A stretch of 64,000 bases of DNA from Topomyia yanbarensis (taxonomy: Eukaryota > Arthropoda > Insecta > Diptera > Culicidae), in assembly GCF_030247195.1 (NCBI RefSeq), contig NC_080670.1:159600580-159664579 (forward strand), written 5' to 3'. Of the stretch, positions 10,471 through 20,345 are shown piece by piece. Made by a program: the position numbers and the translations under genes. Under the pieces are notes generated by a model. It was not told where the DNA came from, did not search any database, and saw nothing but the letters and a program-made list of their open reading frames with translations. How positions within the stretch are numbered: the first letter of the stretch is position 1; every line of letters starts with the position of its first letter.

Positions 10471-11850
10471 TATTAACAGTTATGTGTTCAACAAAAAAAC
10501 ACCTTTAGCAGGCCAATGAGGGTACCCGGGTACCCATAAATTGAAATACTCATAACTATGGTTTCCTTTAACCGATTTGGACATTTTTAGATATTTTGGA
10601 TTCAGGAACTCGTCCACTTTTTGATTCTGTAGAATTGAACCGGATGAATGGATTTGGTTCTTGGGAATTCGGATTTTCCGGAGTAATGTTCCAGTACTAG
10701 GGTATGATTTGTAAATTTTAATTCTTAGCAATAGGAAATCAAAACTCTTCAATTTGTCTCGGAAGTCTGTTATTTGTTGTTACGGGACCCTACACACTTA
10801 ATTTGAATTACTGGGTACAGTAAAACTGGGGTTTTGAACAGCAAACCGTTCGGTAATCAATTCAGTAAAACAATTCGGTTACCGAACTCTCCGCAATCCG
10901 TTCTATCCAAACGTCAAAAAATACTGGTCAGTCAGCAGTTTCCTCTGAAAATGGCGATTGACAAGTGATTTGCTGTACCCGTTTTGTAAGTTTTTGACGA
11001 GGTTCGGTAATGTTGGTACAATTTTGCCGAACAATCAGTCAGTTTTTAACTGGAGAATGTTTATGTACCGAAAAAACCAGAAGTACTGATAAATTCAGTG
11101 AAAAATATTGCGAGTTTCAGCAAATTATTCGAAAATTTACTGAAAACTGCTTAAAAATGAAAACTTTACCGCAATTTTTAAAACAATTTGCTGACAGCTC
11201 CGTAAAAATATCACTTTACTGTGCATTTCGTCAAAAGAAATTACTGAACAACTTTTGGCTGACTTAGTGTGTATGGCAGTTTGAAAAATGGAATTGGAAT
11301 GGAATGGCCGCTGACGGCCCCACGGGAACCTGCTCCGGAATGTCCGTTCCGGGGTCAAATCATCAAACGGTTCTAAAACCACGAGATATAGCCTACTGAT
11401 GCAATTCCAAGATTTATGATTCCCATATTGCTAGTATTCCATTGAATTTCACAAATAGTATCCCAGCACTGGAATATGCTTCCGGAAATCCGGATTCCCG
11501 GGAACCGAATGATGTAACACGATTCATTTTTCCCAAGGATAAATGTGGATGAGTTCCCAAATCCAAAACACCAAAACGTATCAAAATCGGTTGAAAATTA
11601 CCTTAGTTATTGGTATTTCAGTTTTGTGGGTACTCGGGTATCCACGTCGGCCTGTTACGTAGTAAAAAAATCAGGAGCCCCTCCTCACTCCGCCCCTTAC
11701 AATATCAACAATATTATTAACCCAAAAGCTTTAGTGAAGTTCTAAGATGTCACAAAGTTTCAATTTCCAGCTATGATTAAAACATGCTAATTTCAGTAGT
11801 TGAAACCTAAAAAGGTACCCGAGTACCGCGTCGGACACATAAGGTTAATA
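10471..11850. mobile_element. TIR element (about 1.38 kb) inserted into a LINE and itself interrupted
   Basis: The left end is TATTAACAGTTATGTGTTC and the right end in reverse is TATTAACCTTATGTGTCC, with TA duplicated outside TTAAC. Subterminal inverted blocks contain GGGTACCCGGGTACCC (left, about 10517) and GGGTACTCGGGTATCC (right, about 11629). Beyond these, about 190 bp of inverted similarity runs through 10510-10705 and 11465-11660. No transposase is present. Another TIR element occupies 10791-11273. Confidence 0.75.
10791..11273. mobile_element. TIR element (483 bp), copy 1 of a dispersed family
   Basis: It starts TACACACTTAATTTGAATTA and ends with CTTAGTGTGTA, so short inverted ends CACACTNA are flanked by TA. 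A second copy with the same left end and about 310 bp of near-identical sequence lies at 46556-46872. Shared internal landmarks are GAACTCTCCGCAATCCG, CTGGTCAGTCAGCA and TTTTGACGAGGTTCGGTAA. The sequence is rich in GTACCGAA/TTCGGTAA words. It has no coding capacity. Confidence 0.8.
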
Positions 11851-12140
11851 GACTTGAAAACGCAAAACTGATTTTCGGTTACTTTCCTCTTCGCTCCGTA
11901 AATCTTTTCAACGCTTTTGATAAAAAAAAACTTATTAAGTTTTTCTGCCGTAATTTCGTCAGAGTACATCTCGTTTGAACCATCAAAAATAACCTTTGAA
12001 CTTTTCCCATCTCCAGGTTTGATAAGAGGTTTTAAAGATTTCCAGAGACTTTTGGAATCGCCAGCACATTCATTATTTCCTGCTGAGCTGATAGGTTCTT
12101 TGCTAACATCTGCTTATGGATCTAACCCCTTTTGAACTTT
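11851..12140 (-). mobile_element. LINE linker fragment (part 2 of the split LINE)
   Basis: Read on the minus strand, the sequence gives ECAGDSKSLWKSLKPLIKPG, then SSKVIFDGSNEMYSDEITAE and KLNKFF, followed by a frameshift and KSVEKIYGAKRKV. This D-SK-W--LK pattern is typical of the region between endonuclease and RT in Jockey/CR1-like LINEs. It continues, after the inserted TIR element, into the RT at 10147-10470. Confidence 0.65.
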
Positions 12141-13143
12141 CATAAATAAATTTAAAGTCGTATGTTGTTAAAAGCAACTGCAGTCAATGGCGTAGCCCTT
12201 GTACTGATGGTGGGTTCACTACATCACAATAAGATCTTCCGTTTCCCCAAGTAAGTTATAGTGCTTGTTTGGATCAGCGGGCTAAGTATATCTTTTTCAA
12301 CTTGGATTTTTTCATAACCCAATCATGTAAGAAAGCAGCGTAGTGAAAATAATTGTCGCTCAAAACAGTATGGGATTAGTTTTTCTATTCGATCATTGCT
12401 GTTCTTCTTCTCAACGACTGTAATTATCACAATTTTGTTTTTTTCATTATTTTGTTAGATTTTCCTACGGATAACTAACAATTGAGCGAATAAAAAAGAA
12501 GGCGATTGTTTTACCTGATACACCAGACGCCGCCTTAAGAATATAACAAGTTACGAAGAATTTAAAACAAATATTGGAATCGGCCGAAAGATATTTCGGC
12601 AATCCTACTCATTGTAACGTCGTTTTTGGTAAAACATGATTTCGAGATTATTCACGTTAAAAATTTCGCGCCGCGCCCTACGCCCCCCCGTAAAGGAACA
12701 AGATGAATAGCGCTATAACTTTGCTTCTGCTGCTTAGACCTCTATAAAAATTTAAGATCTTAAGAATCTATACTTTAAGATAAAAGTATAAAAAGTTCAA
12801 CTTTTTGACCGACCTCATCACATATAAAGCTTTAACGAAATAGTCCAAAACCCACTAATAGGCTCATTACCGTACATGTAAATAAGTAAATCAATTGTAA
12901 AAAAATCCTGGCACTTTTAACATAACATGGGTTTATTTGGATCAAAACGTAGTGTGCCTTGTGTGTTTTTCAAAAAGCGTGATATAATCTAGGGTGATAT
13001 AAACGAGTATTGATATAAATGCATAGTGATATAATCGAAACATTACTGTATCACGGCAACTAACATGTGCCGGTTGATCCAATATGACTTGAAAGCAAAA
13101 CTAAAGCAACACATGGTAACAGACCGAATGAAGACTAAATGAC
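12141..13143. other. Unassigned intronic sequence
   Basis: No gene or clear repeat end. A short imperfect GATATAA-rich stretch occurs at about 12980-13035. Confidence 0.35.
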
Positions 13144-13185
13144 TTGAGCGTTCGAATTATTGAATTATCGCGAAGGCGTCCAAGA

Positions 13186-13262
13186 AAAATGGACTCAGAG
13201 ATTCTTCTCGATTATTTCATATGGGCGTTTGTCCACGCGAAGGCCTATGAAAACTTTTACCC
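13186..13262 (+). mobile_element. Tiny mariner (D37D-like) transposase scrap
   Basis: The frame contains LDYFIWAFVHAKAYENFYP, which matches the segment after the third catalytic Asp in D37D-type mariner transposases (NPLDYFIWGxxxAKAYxxP). Nothing upstream or downstream is convincing. It is too short to place further. Confidence 0.4.
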
Positions 13263-13353
13263 TTGTGCAATATTATATTATAAATGCATAGGCTTCGATG
13301 TCGGAGTCGTATATTTTAAGAATATGCGCAAGAATTTCGTCCTCGGCTGGTAA

Positions 13354-14065
13354 TGCAATTGATAACCATGGTCATCATTTCGAATAAATAAGTCAAGGAA
13401 GGAATTTGTATTGTTTTTATCAAGATTCCTGATAAAATCATATCTGTTTATTTTAAAAAGATTTTTGCATGTTTTGTGGCGCACGCTGTACAATGTACAT
13501 ATAGCGTATGGACAGATTTAGACAGATAAAACTGCTTGATATCTCGATACTCGATACTAGACAGTTGAAACTGGTCGATATCGTTTTCCTTTACCTATAA
13601 CTATAACTCACAGATCACCCAACCCACCATTTTCCACGAGAAAAAATCAAGCAATCGTTTTCCCGTATCTAAATTTACGCTTAAACACTCACTTTGGTTT
13701 GGAACATATTTTTAATAACAGGTCTGCAGTATGTAGTTATTTGTTTTCGTTTCCAACTCATACTTACGCATACTTCCCCTCTTATTCGTAATTGATGTAC
13801 ATATAGACGTATACATAGCGCATTCATTTAGGGCGGAGTTTGTGATTTACGCGCTATATAGCGAAGGGGAAAGTAGCATGGCAAAGCATATAAGTGGTAC
13901 AAAACAGTCGTCCCATAGTGTATTCATATCAAATCTACTAAGCATTCATTTGATGCAACGAGTTAATTCACACTACACCAACAGATAGAAGCATATATAC
14001 ACGGAAATACTGTAAATTTTCACCTTTGTAATATCGGATTTGTGACATACCAGTAGGATTATTAT
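13354..14065. other. Unassigned intronic sequence
   Basis: A+T-rich with no ORF or repeat boundary that I can support. Confidence 0.35.
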
Positions 14066-14340
14066 TACACTTAGGTTTTTTTACGCGGGGGATACAGGCC
14101 GCGTAAATGAAAACCGCGTAAATTTCAAAATTCGCGCAAATGAAAACCGCGTAAATTTCACAATTCGCGTAAATGAAAACCGTGTAAATTTCATAAACCG
14201 CATATATGAAGACCGCGCAAATTTAAGAATCCGCGTTGAAGGAAATTTCGTTAATGGATACCGCGTAAATTCAAAAATCCGTGTAAAATAAAACCGCATA
14301 AAAAATACTGCGCAAAAAACCGCGTAAAAACCCGAGTGTA
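14066..14340 (-). mobile_element. ACGCGG-repeat TIR element, copy A (inverted to copy B)
   Basis: It begins TACACTTAGGTTTTTTTACG and ends CCGCGTAAAAACCCGAGTGTA, giving inverted ends ACACTNAGGTTTTTACGCGG flanked by TA. The interior is a degenerate tandem repeat of about 30 bp built from AAAACCGCGTAAATTT and AAATTCGCGNAAATG. The open frame through it (KFTRFSFTR repeats) is a product of the repeat and not a gene. It faces copy B at 14571-14885 across a 230-bp spacer. Confidence 0.8.
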
Positions 14341-14570
14341 TATCCATTACTAGCGGTAGTCAGCACGTCTGGGGGAGTCTGTTGTTTCATGTTAAACCCA
14401 AATTTTGTGCTGCCAACCTAATTTATAACGACTCTAAAAAATGGTGTGTTGCTTCATTATAGACAGAGTTTGATCTTTTCTCGTTTTTGTCGTTACATCA
14501 CCTACTACAACGAGGAAAGAAACGAAAGCGTATGTTTTAATGTTTTGCACTGAATGCTTTATGATCTAAA

Positions 14571-14885
14571 TACATTCAAGTTTTTTTACGCGGTTTTTTG
14601 CGCGGTATTTTTTTACGCGGATTTTGAAATTTACGCGGTTTTCATTTAGGCAGGTTTTTGAAATTTACGCGGTTTTTGAAATTTACGTGGTATTCATTTA
14701 CGCGGATTTTGGAATTTACGCGGTATCCATCAATGAGGTTCCCTTTAACGCGGATTCTTAAATATAAGTGGTCGTCATTTACACGGATTTTGAAATTTAC
14801 GCGGTTTTCATTTACGCGGATTTTGAAATTGAGGCGGTTTTCATTTACGCGGCCTGTATCCCCCGCGTAAAAAAACCTGAGTGTA
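14571..14885 (+). mobile_element. ACGCGG-repeat TIR element, copy B
   Basis: It begins TACATTCAAGTTTTTTTACG and ends CCCCCGCGTAAAAAAACCTG followed by AGTGTA. Family and tandem interior are the same as copy A but in the opposite orientation. A fragment of the same family with the same right end (GTGTAAAAAAACCTGAGTGTA) lies at about 61590-61660. Confidence 0.8.
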
Positions 14886-15413
14886 CACTATGGGTATTTC
14901 TTATGTTTGTGTAAAAATCACACATATATGAAAAAAAACCTGTCGTTATTTTCTTAACATTTTAACTGTCACAAAGTTTGATGATAATGTGACTTATATC
15001 GTATTACATGCTATTTAGGTAAGATTTCTCGTGATGAGTGAAAAATTTAAAAGCATATTAGAGGAAAATAGATAAATTGATTTTAAAATCGGTAGGCTTT
15101 TTCCCAGTGTGTCTTAAAACGCAACTGAACTTCAGCAATTATGTGCACAGAATGGGTAGAGGTATGCTTTTGCTTCGTGTGGCTGAAAGTTGTTTAGCAA
15201 CGACTTTTATAGAAATTTTGTATGATGGGTTGTGTATGAAAAATAAAGACCTCTTGACTTTTGGTAAGCCTTTTTGAGTTAAATCTGTGGCTCTTTTATC
15301 AAGATATTGTTTGCTGTCATTGTTAAGCACACGGCTTGAAAAATCGATCACGTTGTCTTTACATAGAACTAGTGTGCATCTCTTAAGTGCGCATTGGACA
15401 ATACCCAATCTTC
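14886..15413. other. Unassigned intronic sequence
   Basis: Overlapping ORFs on both strands at 15077-15441 show no domain. No repeat ends seen. Confidence 0.35.
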
Positions 15414-16091
15414 TACAGCGCAATTTCGTTAGTTGGGTCACGACTGCGCCCCAACTAGCGAATCGTATCCGTTAATTGGGGCAACTGACAGCTGACAAAA
15501 ATTACCCAAGGGAAAAGCTGATTTTTTGTTTTCTTTCAATAGAAAACAAACAGAAATATTTTACGGTACACAAAAGTTGGCCGTTTCCTTCCTGTTTAAA
15601 GTTGTTTTTTTTTTGTGACAAAGTATGTCATTAGTGTTCTTTTTGCCATCAATTATTTTTTGATAAATTCCTTCACATAAAACAGGAAATGGATACACCG
15701 TCGGAAAAAGCCGATAAAGCACAAACATACTACGTTGCCTCTAGCGAAAAATCATTGGATAATGTGATTGAATATATCAGATATGACCTTCAAAAGTTAG
15801 TAAACGAACCTCTCTGCGACACAAATTAATTGATGCTGAATGGAAGAAGCGAAATATTTAACACATTTATTCCACTAAAACATTCCGGAGTATGAATTCA
15901 AAAAATAAAATTCCATTGAATTTCAAAGTATGCTTGTTTCCTAGATCGCCACAGAAATCAACCAATGACCCCTGGAAATCAATGACATTCAAACGTCAAT
16001 CAGTTTTTGACTTTCAGTTTTAACATAAGAGTGTTTTTTTGTTGGGGCATGCCCCAACCAGCGAACACCCAACTAACGAATTTGCGCTGTA
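15414..16091. mobile_element. TIR element (678 bp) with CAGCGCAA ends
   Basis: The left end TACAGCGCAATTTCGTTAGT and the right end in reverse TACAGCGCAAATTCGTTAGT differ at one position and continue TGGGT. The flanking dinucleotide is TA. Subterminal CCCCAACTAGCGAA and CCCCAACCAGCGAA repeats occur near the left and right ends. The ends suggest a Tc1/mariner-mobilised non-autonomous element. It encloses the 46-codon ORF at 15689-15829. Confidence 0.8.
15689..15829 (+). CDS. Small ORF (46 aa) inside a TIR element, function unknown
   Basis: ATG to TAA encodes a hydrophilic 46-residue peptide starting MDTPSEKADKAQTYYVASSE and ending NEPLCDTN. I do not recognise it. It could be the start of a lost transposase, a captured host exon or a chance frame. 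Its balanced amino-acid mix differs from the A+T-driven frames nearby. No splice donor is obvious before the stop. Confidence 0.25.
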   Translation: MDTPSEKADKAQTYYVASSEKSLDNVIEYIRYDLQKLVNEPLCDTN

Positions 16092-16149
16092 TTGTACTAC
16101 TTAGTTATTTATTTCTTTATTTTATTTGGGAGCAGGGAAAAGCCCGCTG

Positions 16150-16937
16150 GAGCTGAAATCCTTTCAATCTCGCTCCGGCATAAATCCTCCTCATATTTTG
16201 CATCAACAGATTACAATCATCCAAATGATACATATAAACGATTCACTATAACTAATACTGAGTTTTTACGGTCAAGTCTCCCCACCGCGGGGAAATAGTA
16301 ACATCCTATTGACGTTGCATCAATTTGAAAAATATACAACTGTGTTTGCAAAAAACCGGTGTTTTCAGGATCCTTGATTAGATGAAATAATTTGAAGTCT
16401 TCGGCGAATGGCAATTCAAAGCAATCCATTGTAAAGTTTAAATCGTTTAGATAGAGTAAAAATATGAAGGGTCCAGGATGACTTCCCTGAGGGACCTTCG
16501 AATGGCATGGTTGTGTAGCCTCCAATTTTCACAGTCATGTCACAACCAGTCAGATATGACTGGATCCAAGCCAGAAGAGAACCATTGAACCCAAGCCTAT
16601 CGAACTTGGAAACGGTTATCTGGTCATTGATCGTATCGAAAGCAGCGAAGAAATCGGTATATATGCTGTCAACCTGAAGTCGAGCTTGCGTAAGGACTTG
16701 ATGATGAAAGATGTGTAGCAAACAAGGTTTGTTGAAGTTCATGATCGTTTGGGCATAAAACCATGCTGGGTTTCAGATATGTATCTAGAGCAGTTGTGAG
16801 CGATGAATTTGAGCCCAATAATTGCAAATTGGATACTGCACATAAGGCAGCTATCCCCGATAGTTTTTAAACACGGGAAAATGTATGAATGTATCCTGAA
16901 TCAGGGAAAATTCCCGTATGCACAGAGGTATTGAATA
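16150..16937 (-). mobile_element. LINE reverse transcriptase, main part (interrupted upstream)
   Basis: On the minus strand and through several frameshifts the RT reads FPVFKNYRG, AHNCSRYIS-like (damaged), DSIYTDFFAAFDTIND, RLGFNGSLLAWIQSYLTG, MTVKIGGYTTMPFE, VPQGSHPGPFIFLLYLNDLN and PFAEDFKLFHLI. The catalytic YADD/FADD box is present as FAED. The motif set fits R1/Jockey-like LINEs. Its upstream end is at 18006-18095, across the element at 16951-18005. Confidence 0.85.
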
Positions 16938-16950
16938 GTATTGATAATGG

Positions 16951-18005
16951 GAAAATGTACTTTGGCATATAAAATATTTAAAATAATCCATAAAGAATTG
17001 TAAAACGATCCATAAAAAAGTTGTCCATGTTCCATAAAACAAAACTGAAAATCCATAAAACAGTGTGAATGATCCATAAAAAAGGGTGATTTGATCTATA
17101 GATTATGTAAAATTGAACCATAAAATGGTCGCAAAAGAGCACTAAAATAGTAATAAAAGAGCAATTAAAATCAACCAGTGACCCATAAAAATATTGAAAA
17201 TGTTCCATAAATTAACTGACATTGATCCATAGAATATTAACAATGTATATTAACTATTACTCCCCCTCTTGTATATCAAAGTGAATCCCTTGTTTTAAAT
17301 TTTTTCATAAAAAAAATCTTTTGGCCCTCTCTTGTATATTGAATCTTATTTCTAGTCTTAAGATAGCTGTAAACTTTTTTTTTCCTTTGTAAAAAAAATA
17401 TTTCAACATTGTAACCTCCTAGTTTTAAGATATCCAAAATGTAAAAACATAAGCATTTGGCACCGCCAAGCTAACGCATTTGTGCCTATCAAATAAACGA
17501 AATGAATAAAAAAAAATTAAAAAAAAAAAAAAATGTATATTAAAACACGTCGATATGTTCCATAATATCGACAAAAATGTTCCACGGTATTACAAAATGG
17601 AGCAATAAAATGTCAGAAAAAGTTCCATAAATTTGATGAAAATGTTTGCTAAATAATTTTTCTTGGTCCATAGAAGATGTAAAAATGAACATTAGAAATG
17701 ATTCATATATCGAACGTTAAATTATGGTCCATGGATATTTACAAAACGATCCATAGGAAAAGAAAATGTAAAACGATCCATTAATATGTGCTTATGCACC
17801 AGAAAAATTAAATTTAATGAATTCATGCGAAATTTTTGCTATTCGAACTAATAATAAAGTTTATTACAGCTTTTTATGGATCATTTACACTGTTTTAAGG
17901 ATTTTCAGTTTTGTTTTATGGAACATGGACAACTTTTTTATGGATCGTTTTTCAATTTTTTATGGATCATTTTTGTTGTTTTAGCGGCGCAAACTTAGGG
18001 CTGCC
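16951..18005. mobile_element. Foldback-like element built on ATCCATAAAA repeats
   Basis: Inverted arms of about 100 bp (16980-17080 and 17866-17985) match almost fully and carry CGATCCATAAAAAAGTTGTC, CATGTTCCATAAAACAAAAC and GATCCATAAAAA. The interior has many more dispersed ATCCATAA/TTCCATAA units. Flanking 13-bp direct repeats GTATTGATAATGG (16938-16950 and 18006-18018) behave as a target-site duplication: removing the element rejoins the LINE frame as LLVPLSI|PLCIREF. A poly(A) retroposon sits inside at 17254-17531. Confidence 0.75.
17254..17531 (+). mobile_element. 5'-truncated poly(A) retroposon with 12-bp TSD
   Basis: The insert ends in an A-rich tail (GAATAAAAAAAAATTAAA and more A). 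It is bracketed by AATGTATATTAA at 17242-17253 and 17532-17543. The unique part contains GGCACCGCCAAGCTAACGCA and GCCTATCAAATAAACGAAAT just before the tail, like the 3' UTR of a LINE. No coding motif is left. It interrupts the ATCCATAAAA element and is therefore younger than it. Confidence 0.8.
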
Positions 18006-18095
18006 GTATTGATAATGGTACGAGGAGACTGCTTATGCATTTCTTCAGCACTATAGATGGCATTCCGTCGGGTCCGGCACTCGACGATGACTTCA
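18006..18095 (-). mobile_element. Upstream piece of the interrupted LINE RT
   Basis: Minus-strand reading gives ELKSSSSAGPDGMPSIVLKK then CISSLLVPLSI, matching the SAGPDGIPxxxLK motif at the start of LINE reverse transcriptases. It continues in frame at 16937 once the element 16951-18005 and one TSD copy are removed. Confidence 0.8.
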
Positions 18096-18194
18096 ATTCA
18101 GTTGTTTACACTACGAGTTAAAACGTGTTCTAACTTTATCTTGATGATGTTTAATTATTACAGCGTATTTTAACTATGTAGTGTAAACATAGTA

Positions 18195-18567
18195 TTAATC
18201 CTTTCATGCCAAACTTTTTTCTAGTGCAGGTAGGGTTTCAAAACAGTTTTTTTTTCTTGAAAACAGTGAGTTCAAGAAACACGAAAAGCCTTTTTTCCCA
18301 AAGGTAGGTACTTCCCTCGCAGTGTTAGAAGCTGCTCAACTTTTACCTTCCAATGCTCAATACAATTCGCCTAGAATATTTACAATAGTTCGCTTTCGTG
18401 GAAACCGTAGCAAAAGGCAGCCTAAATTGATAAGTTTCATCAGTTTTTAATTATATTGCAACGCAACGAAGATATATGAAAAAAATCATTTTCCGGCATG
18501 AGCGTGAACTGTCCCTGGCAGCACTGCTCCATGTTGTCCACAAACAACATGGGCATGAATGGGTTAA
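18195..18567. mobile_element. TTAA-flanked element, piggyBac-like ends (copy 1)
   Basis: TTAA at 18195-18198 is followed by TCCTTTCATGCC. The right end in reverse is TTAACCCATTCATGCCCATG. TTAA targets and C-rich ends suggest mobilisation by a piggyBac-type transposase. A second copy in the same orientation is at about 62794-63153, sharing TAGAAGCTGCTCAA and ACCTTCCAATGCTCAAT. No functional ORF. Confidence 0.7.
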
Positions 18568-18792
18568 GTTAAACCTTAAGGGGGCATACGATTTTTTTTT
18601 GTCATGGTTTCTGACTCAATTTCAAAACTTTTTTCTCGACAACGCGAAAGCAAAATACAATGAGATTTATTGCATATTGCAAAGTAGAATAAAATAATAC
18701 TGAAAATATTTATATTTGGGTGAGTCAAAGATCCATAATAATTTAAGGAAATTTTACCTCCAATATGAAGTTTTATGTTGTATATATAAGGC

Positions 18793-19611
18793 TAGAGTGG
18801 AGTGGGTTCAAGTAGGTCATTTATTTTGGCTAGCTTGTGCGATGGTATTTTTGCACTGATTTTGGCAATAATGATTTTATACCTGGCTAAATATTATTCA
18901 AGCTAAATCTAATAAGGCGAAGATAATTTGTTTCGATGGTAATATATATAATACATCCATTCACGTCATTCAAGTAAGATAATGAAGTGGCAAATGATGT
19001 GAAGAATCATGAAACCGCGGAAGGAAATATTTAAAAAAACATGTCCTCGTCGTCACCAGAGTGTGGAATTGAAGTTGAGCATTCCGACTCACATGGTTGC
19101 TTAGCTGTGCAACGATCACGTTTGCGTTTCGGAGCATTTTTCTTGGATTCCTTTTCCTTATCTTTTTCGATTATCTTCAACAACACCATAAATTAATATA
19201 TTATTAACTCACGCGAAATTTCTGACGCGCTTTCATTCATGATGAGAACTTTCTTTTTCCGAGCACCCAACGTATGTTTCAAGTTGATGTCCGTATTTTT
19301 TCAAAAATAAAAATATCGAAGAACCAACAAAACTCGTGTTCAACATTAATTTTCGCGTAAGAAAAAATTCACTTTATTTTTTTTACATTATTTAAATGTA
19401 CTGTACTGAGGACGAAAGACAATGCGCTTTTGCAGAACAACTCGCGAAAACATAAAGGACGCCGTAAGTAATAAGTTTATCCAACAGCCGAAATGACAGT
19501 CGTCAGCGATGTTCTCTACCGTGCATGCAACACGAGCGATCTCTGCAATAACATAGCAAAGATGTTGCCCTATACCTATTGTACCCTCATTTTTGACCCC
19601 ATTCTACTCTA
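18793..19611. mobile_element. TIR element (about 820 bp) carrying a DDE-transposase tail
   Basis: The left end TAGAGTGGAGTGGGTTCAAG and the right end in reverse TAGAGTAGAATGGGGTCAAA form imperfect TIRs with TA on the outside. Inside, on the minus strand, lies the coding remnant at 19031-19345. It looks like an internally deleted derivative of a larger transposon. Confidence 0.55.
19031..19345 (-). pseudogene. Transposase C-terminal tail, possibly pogo/Tigger-like
   Basis: The minus strand reads KKKVLIMNESASEISREL then a stop-containing gap and KIIEKDKEKESKKNAPKRKR, ending CSTSIPHSGDDEDMFF and TAA at 19031. Basic stretches followed by Ser/Asp/Glu-rich ends are usual for the C-termini of CENP-B/pogo-type transposases, and the preceding VLI-xxSxSEIS block also resembles them. 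The catalytic DDE core is missing. The family assignment is an inference. Confidence 0.45.
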
Positions 19612-20170
19612 TTATAGAAACTTCAGAAAAGTTTTTTTATTGAATTAAATAATTTTTACCATACCACTGATCTTATTTTTTGTCGCTTATTTTCAAAGGT
19701 TCAATTGGATTTGTTAAATTTTTAATTTAATGGGGTGGTGGATATAGTCTATTTTCATAATAGTCATAAAATGCAATTAAAAATAAATAGGTTCGCATGA
19801 AAAGAATTTGATATTTATCAAAAAAAAGCGCAAAAAGTGATGATCTAAGCATTTTTCGTAAGGTGGTTTCAGTTAAATTATTTTTTATACATATAAATCA
19901 ATCAAATTTTTCATACTAAATGCTACTTTTGCTCGGAATCAAGATATGCAACTGAAGAATAAAACTTCAATATTCTCGACAATTTGCAACCGTTTAGCCT
20001 TAATGGTCTGATAATTAGAATTCACACTCAGTTCAACGGCAAATTTCGTTGCCTTGTGATCGGTAAATTTAGAAACTAATATCTCAGCTAAATGAAATTT
20101 GATTTTCTGTGAAATATTTGTCGGCAAATAAAAATAAAACGTTTTCGAAAAATGCTGAGACACGGCACCA

Positions 20171-20345
20171 AAGTCCTAGTCTGGTGGTCAGAGTGTAAGG
20201 CACTGGTCGTCGATTGTTCGAGCCCCAGACAGAAATGGTTCAGTACGTAGCACTAGCCCTGTAATTGTTTTGTATAACAACAATCGACTGAAAAGTTCTA
20301 ATATTGAAACAGAAGGTCAAGTTCCGCTACAACATCTCATTGCAT
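20171..20345 (+). mobile_element. tRNA-derived SINE, plus strand
   Basis: An A-box-like GGTCAGAGTGTAAGGCACTGG and a B box TGTTCGAGCCCC lie about 30 bp apart, as in a tRNA gene with an internal pol III promoter. No acceptor stem pairing follows; the downstream part is a SINE-type body. Not a functional tRNA. Confidence 0.65.

Noticed and set aside
12980..13035. GATATAA tandem repeat as a satellite or CRISPR-like array
   Set aside because: Only four degenerate, unevenly spaced units; a eukaryotic low-complexity tract.
14081..14870. Long frames with repeated KFTRFSFTR
   Set aside because: They are translations of a tandem DNA repeat inside TIR elements and occur on both strands.
16978..17208. 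Minus-strand ORF with FYGSL/FMDRF repeats
   Set aside because: Produced by ATCCATAAA repeat units of the foldback element.
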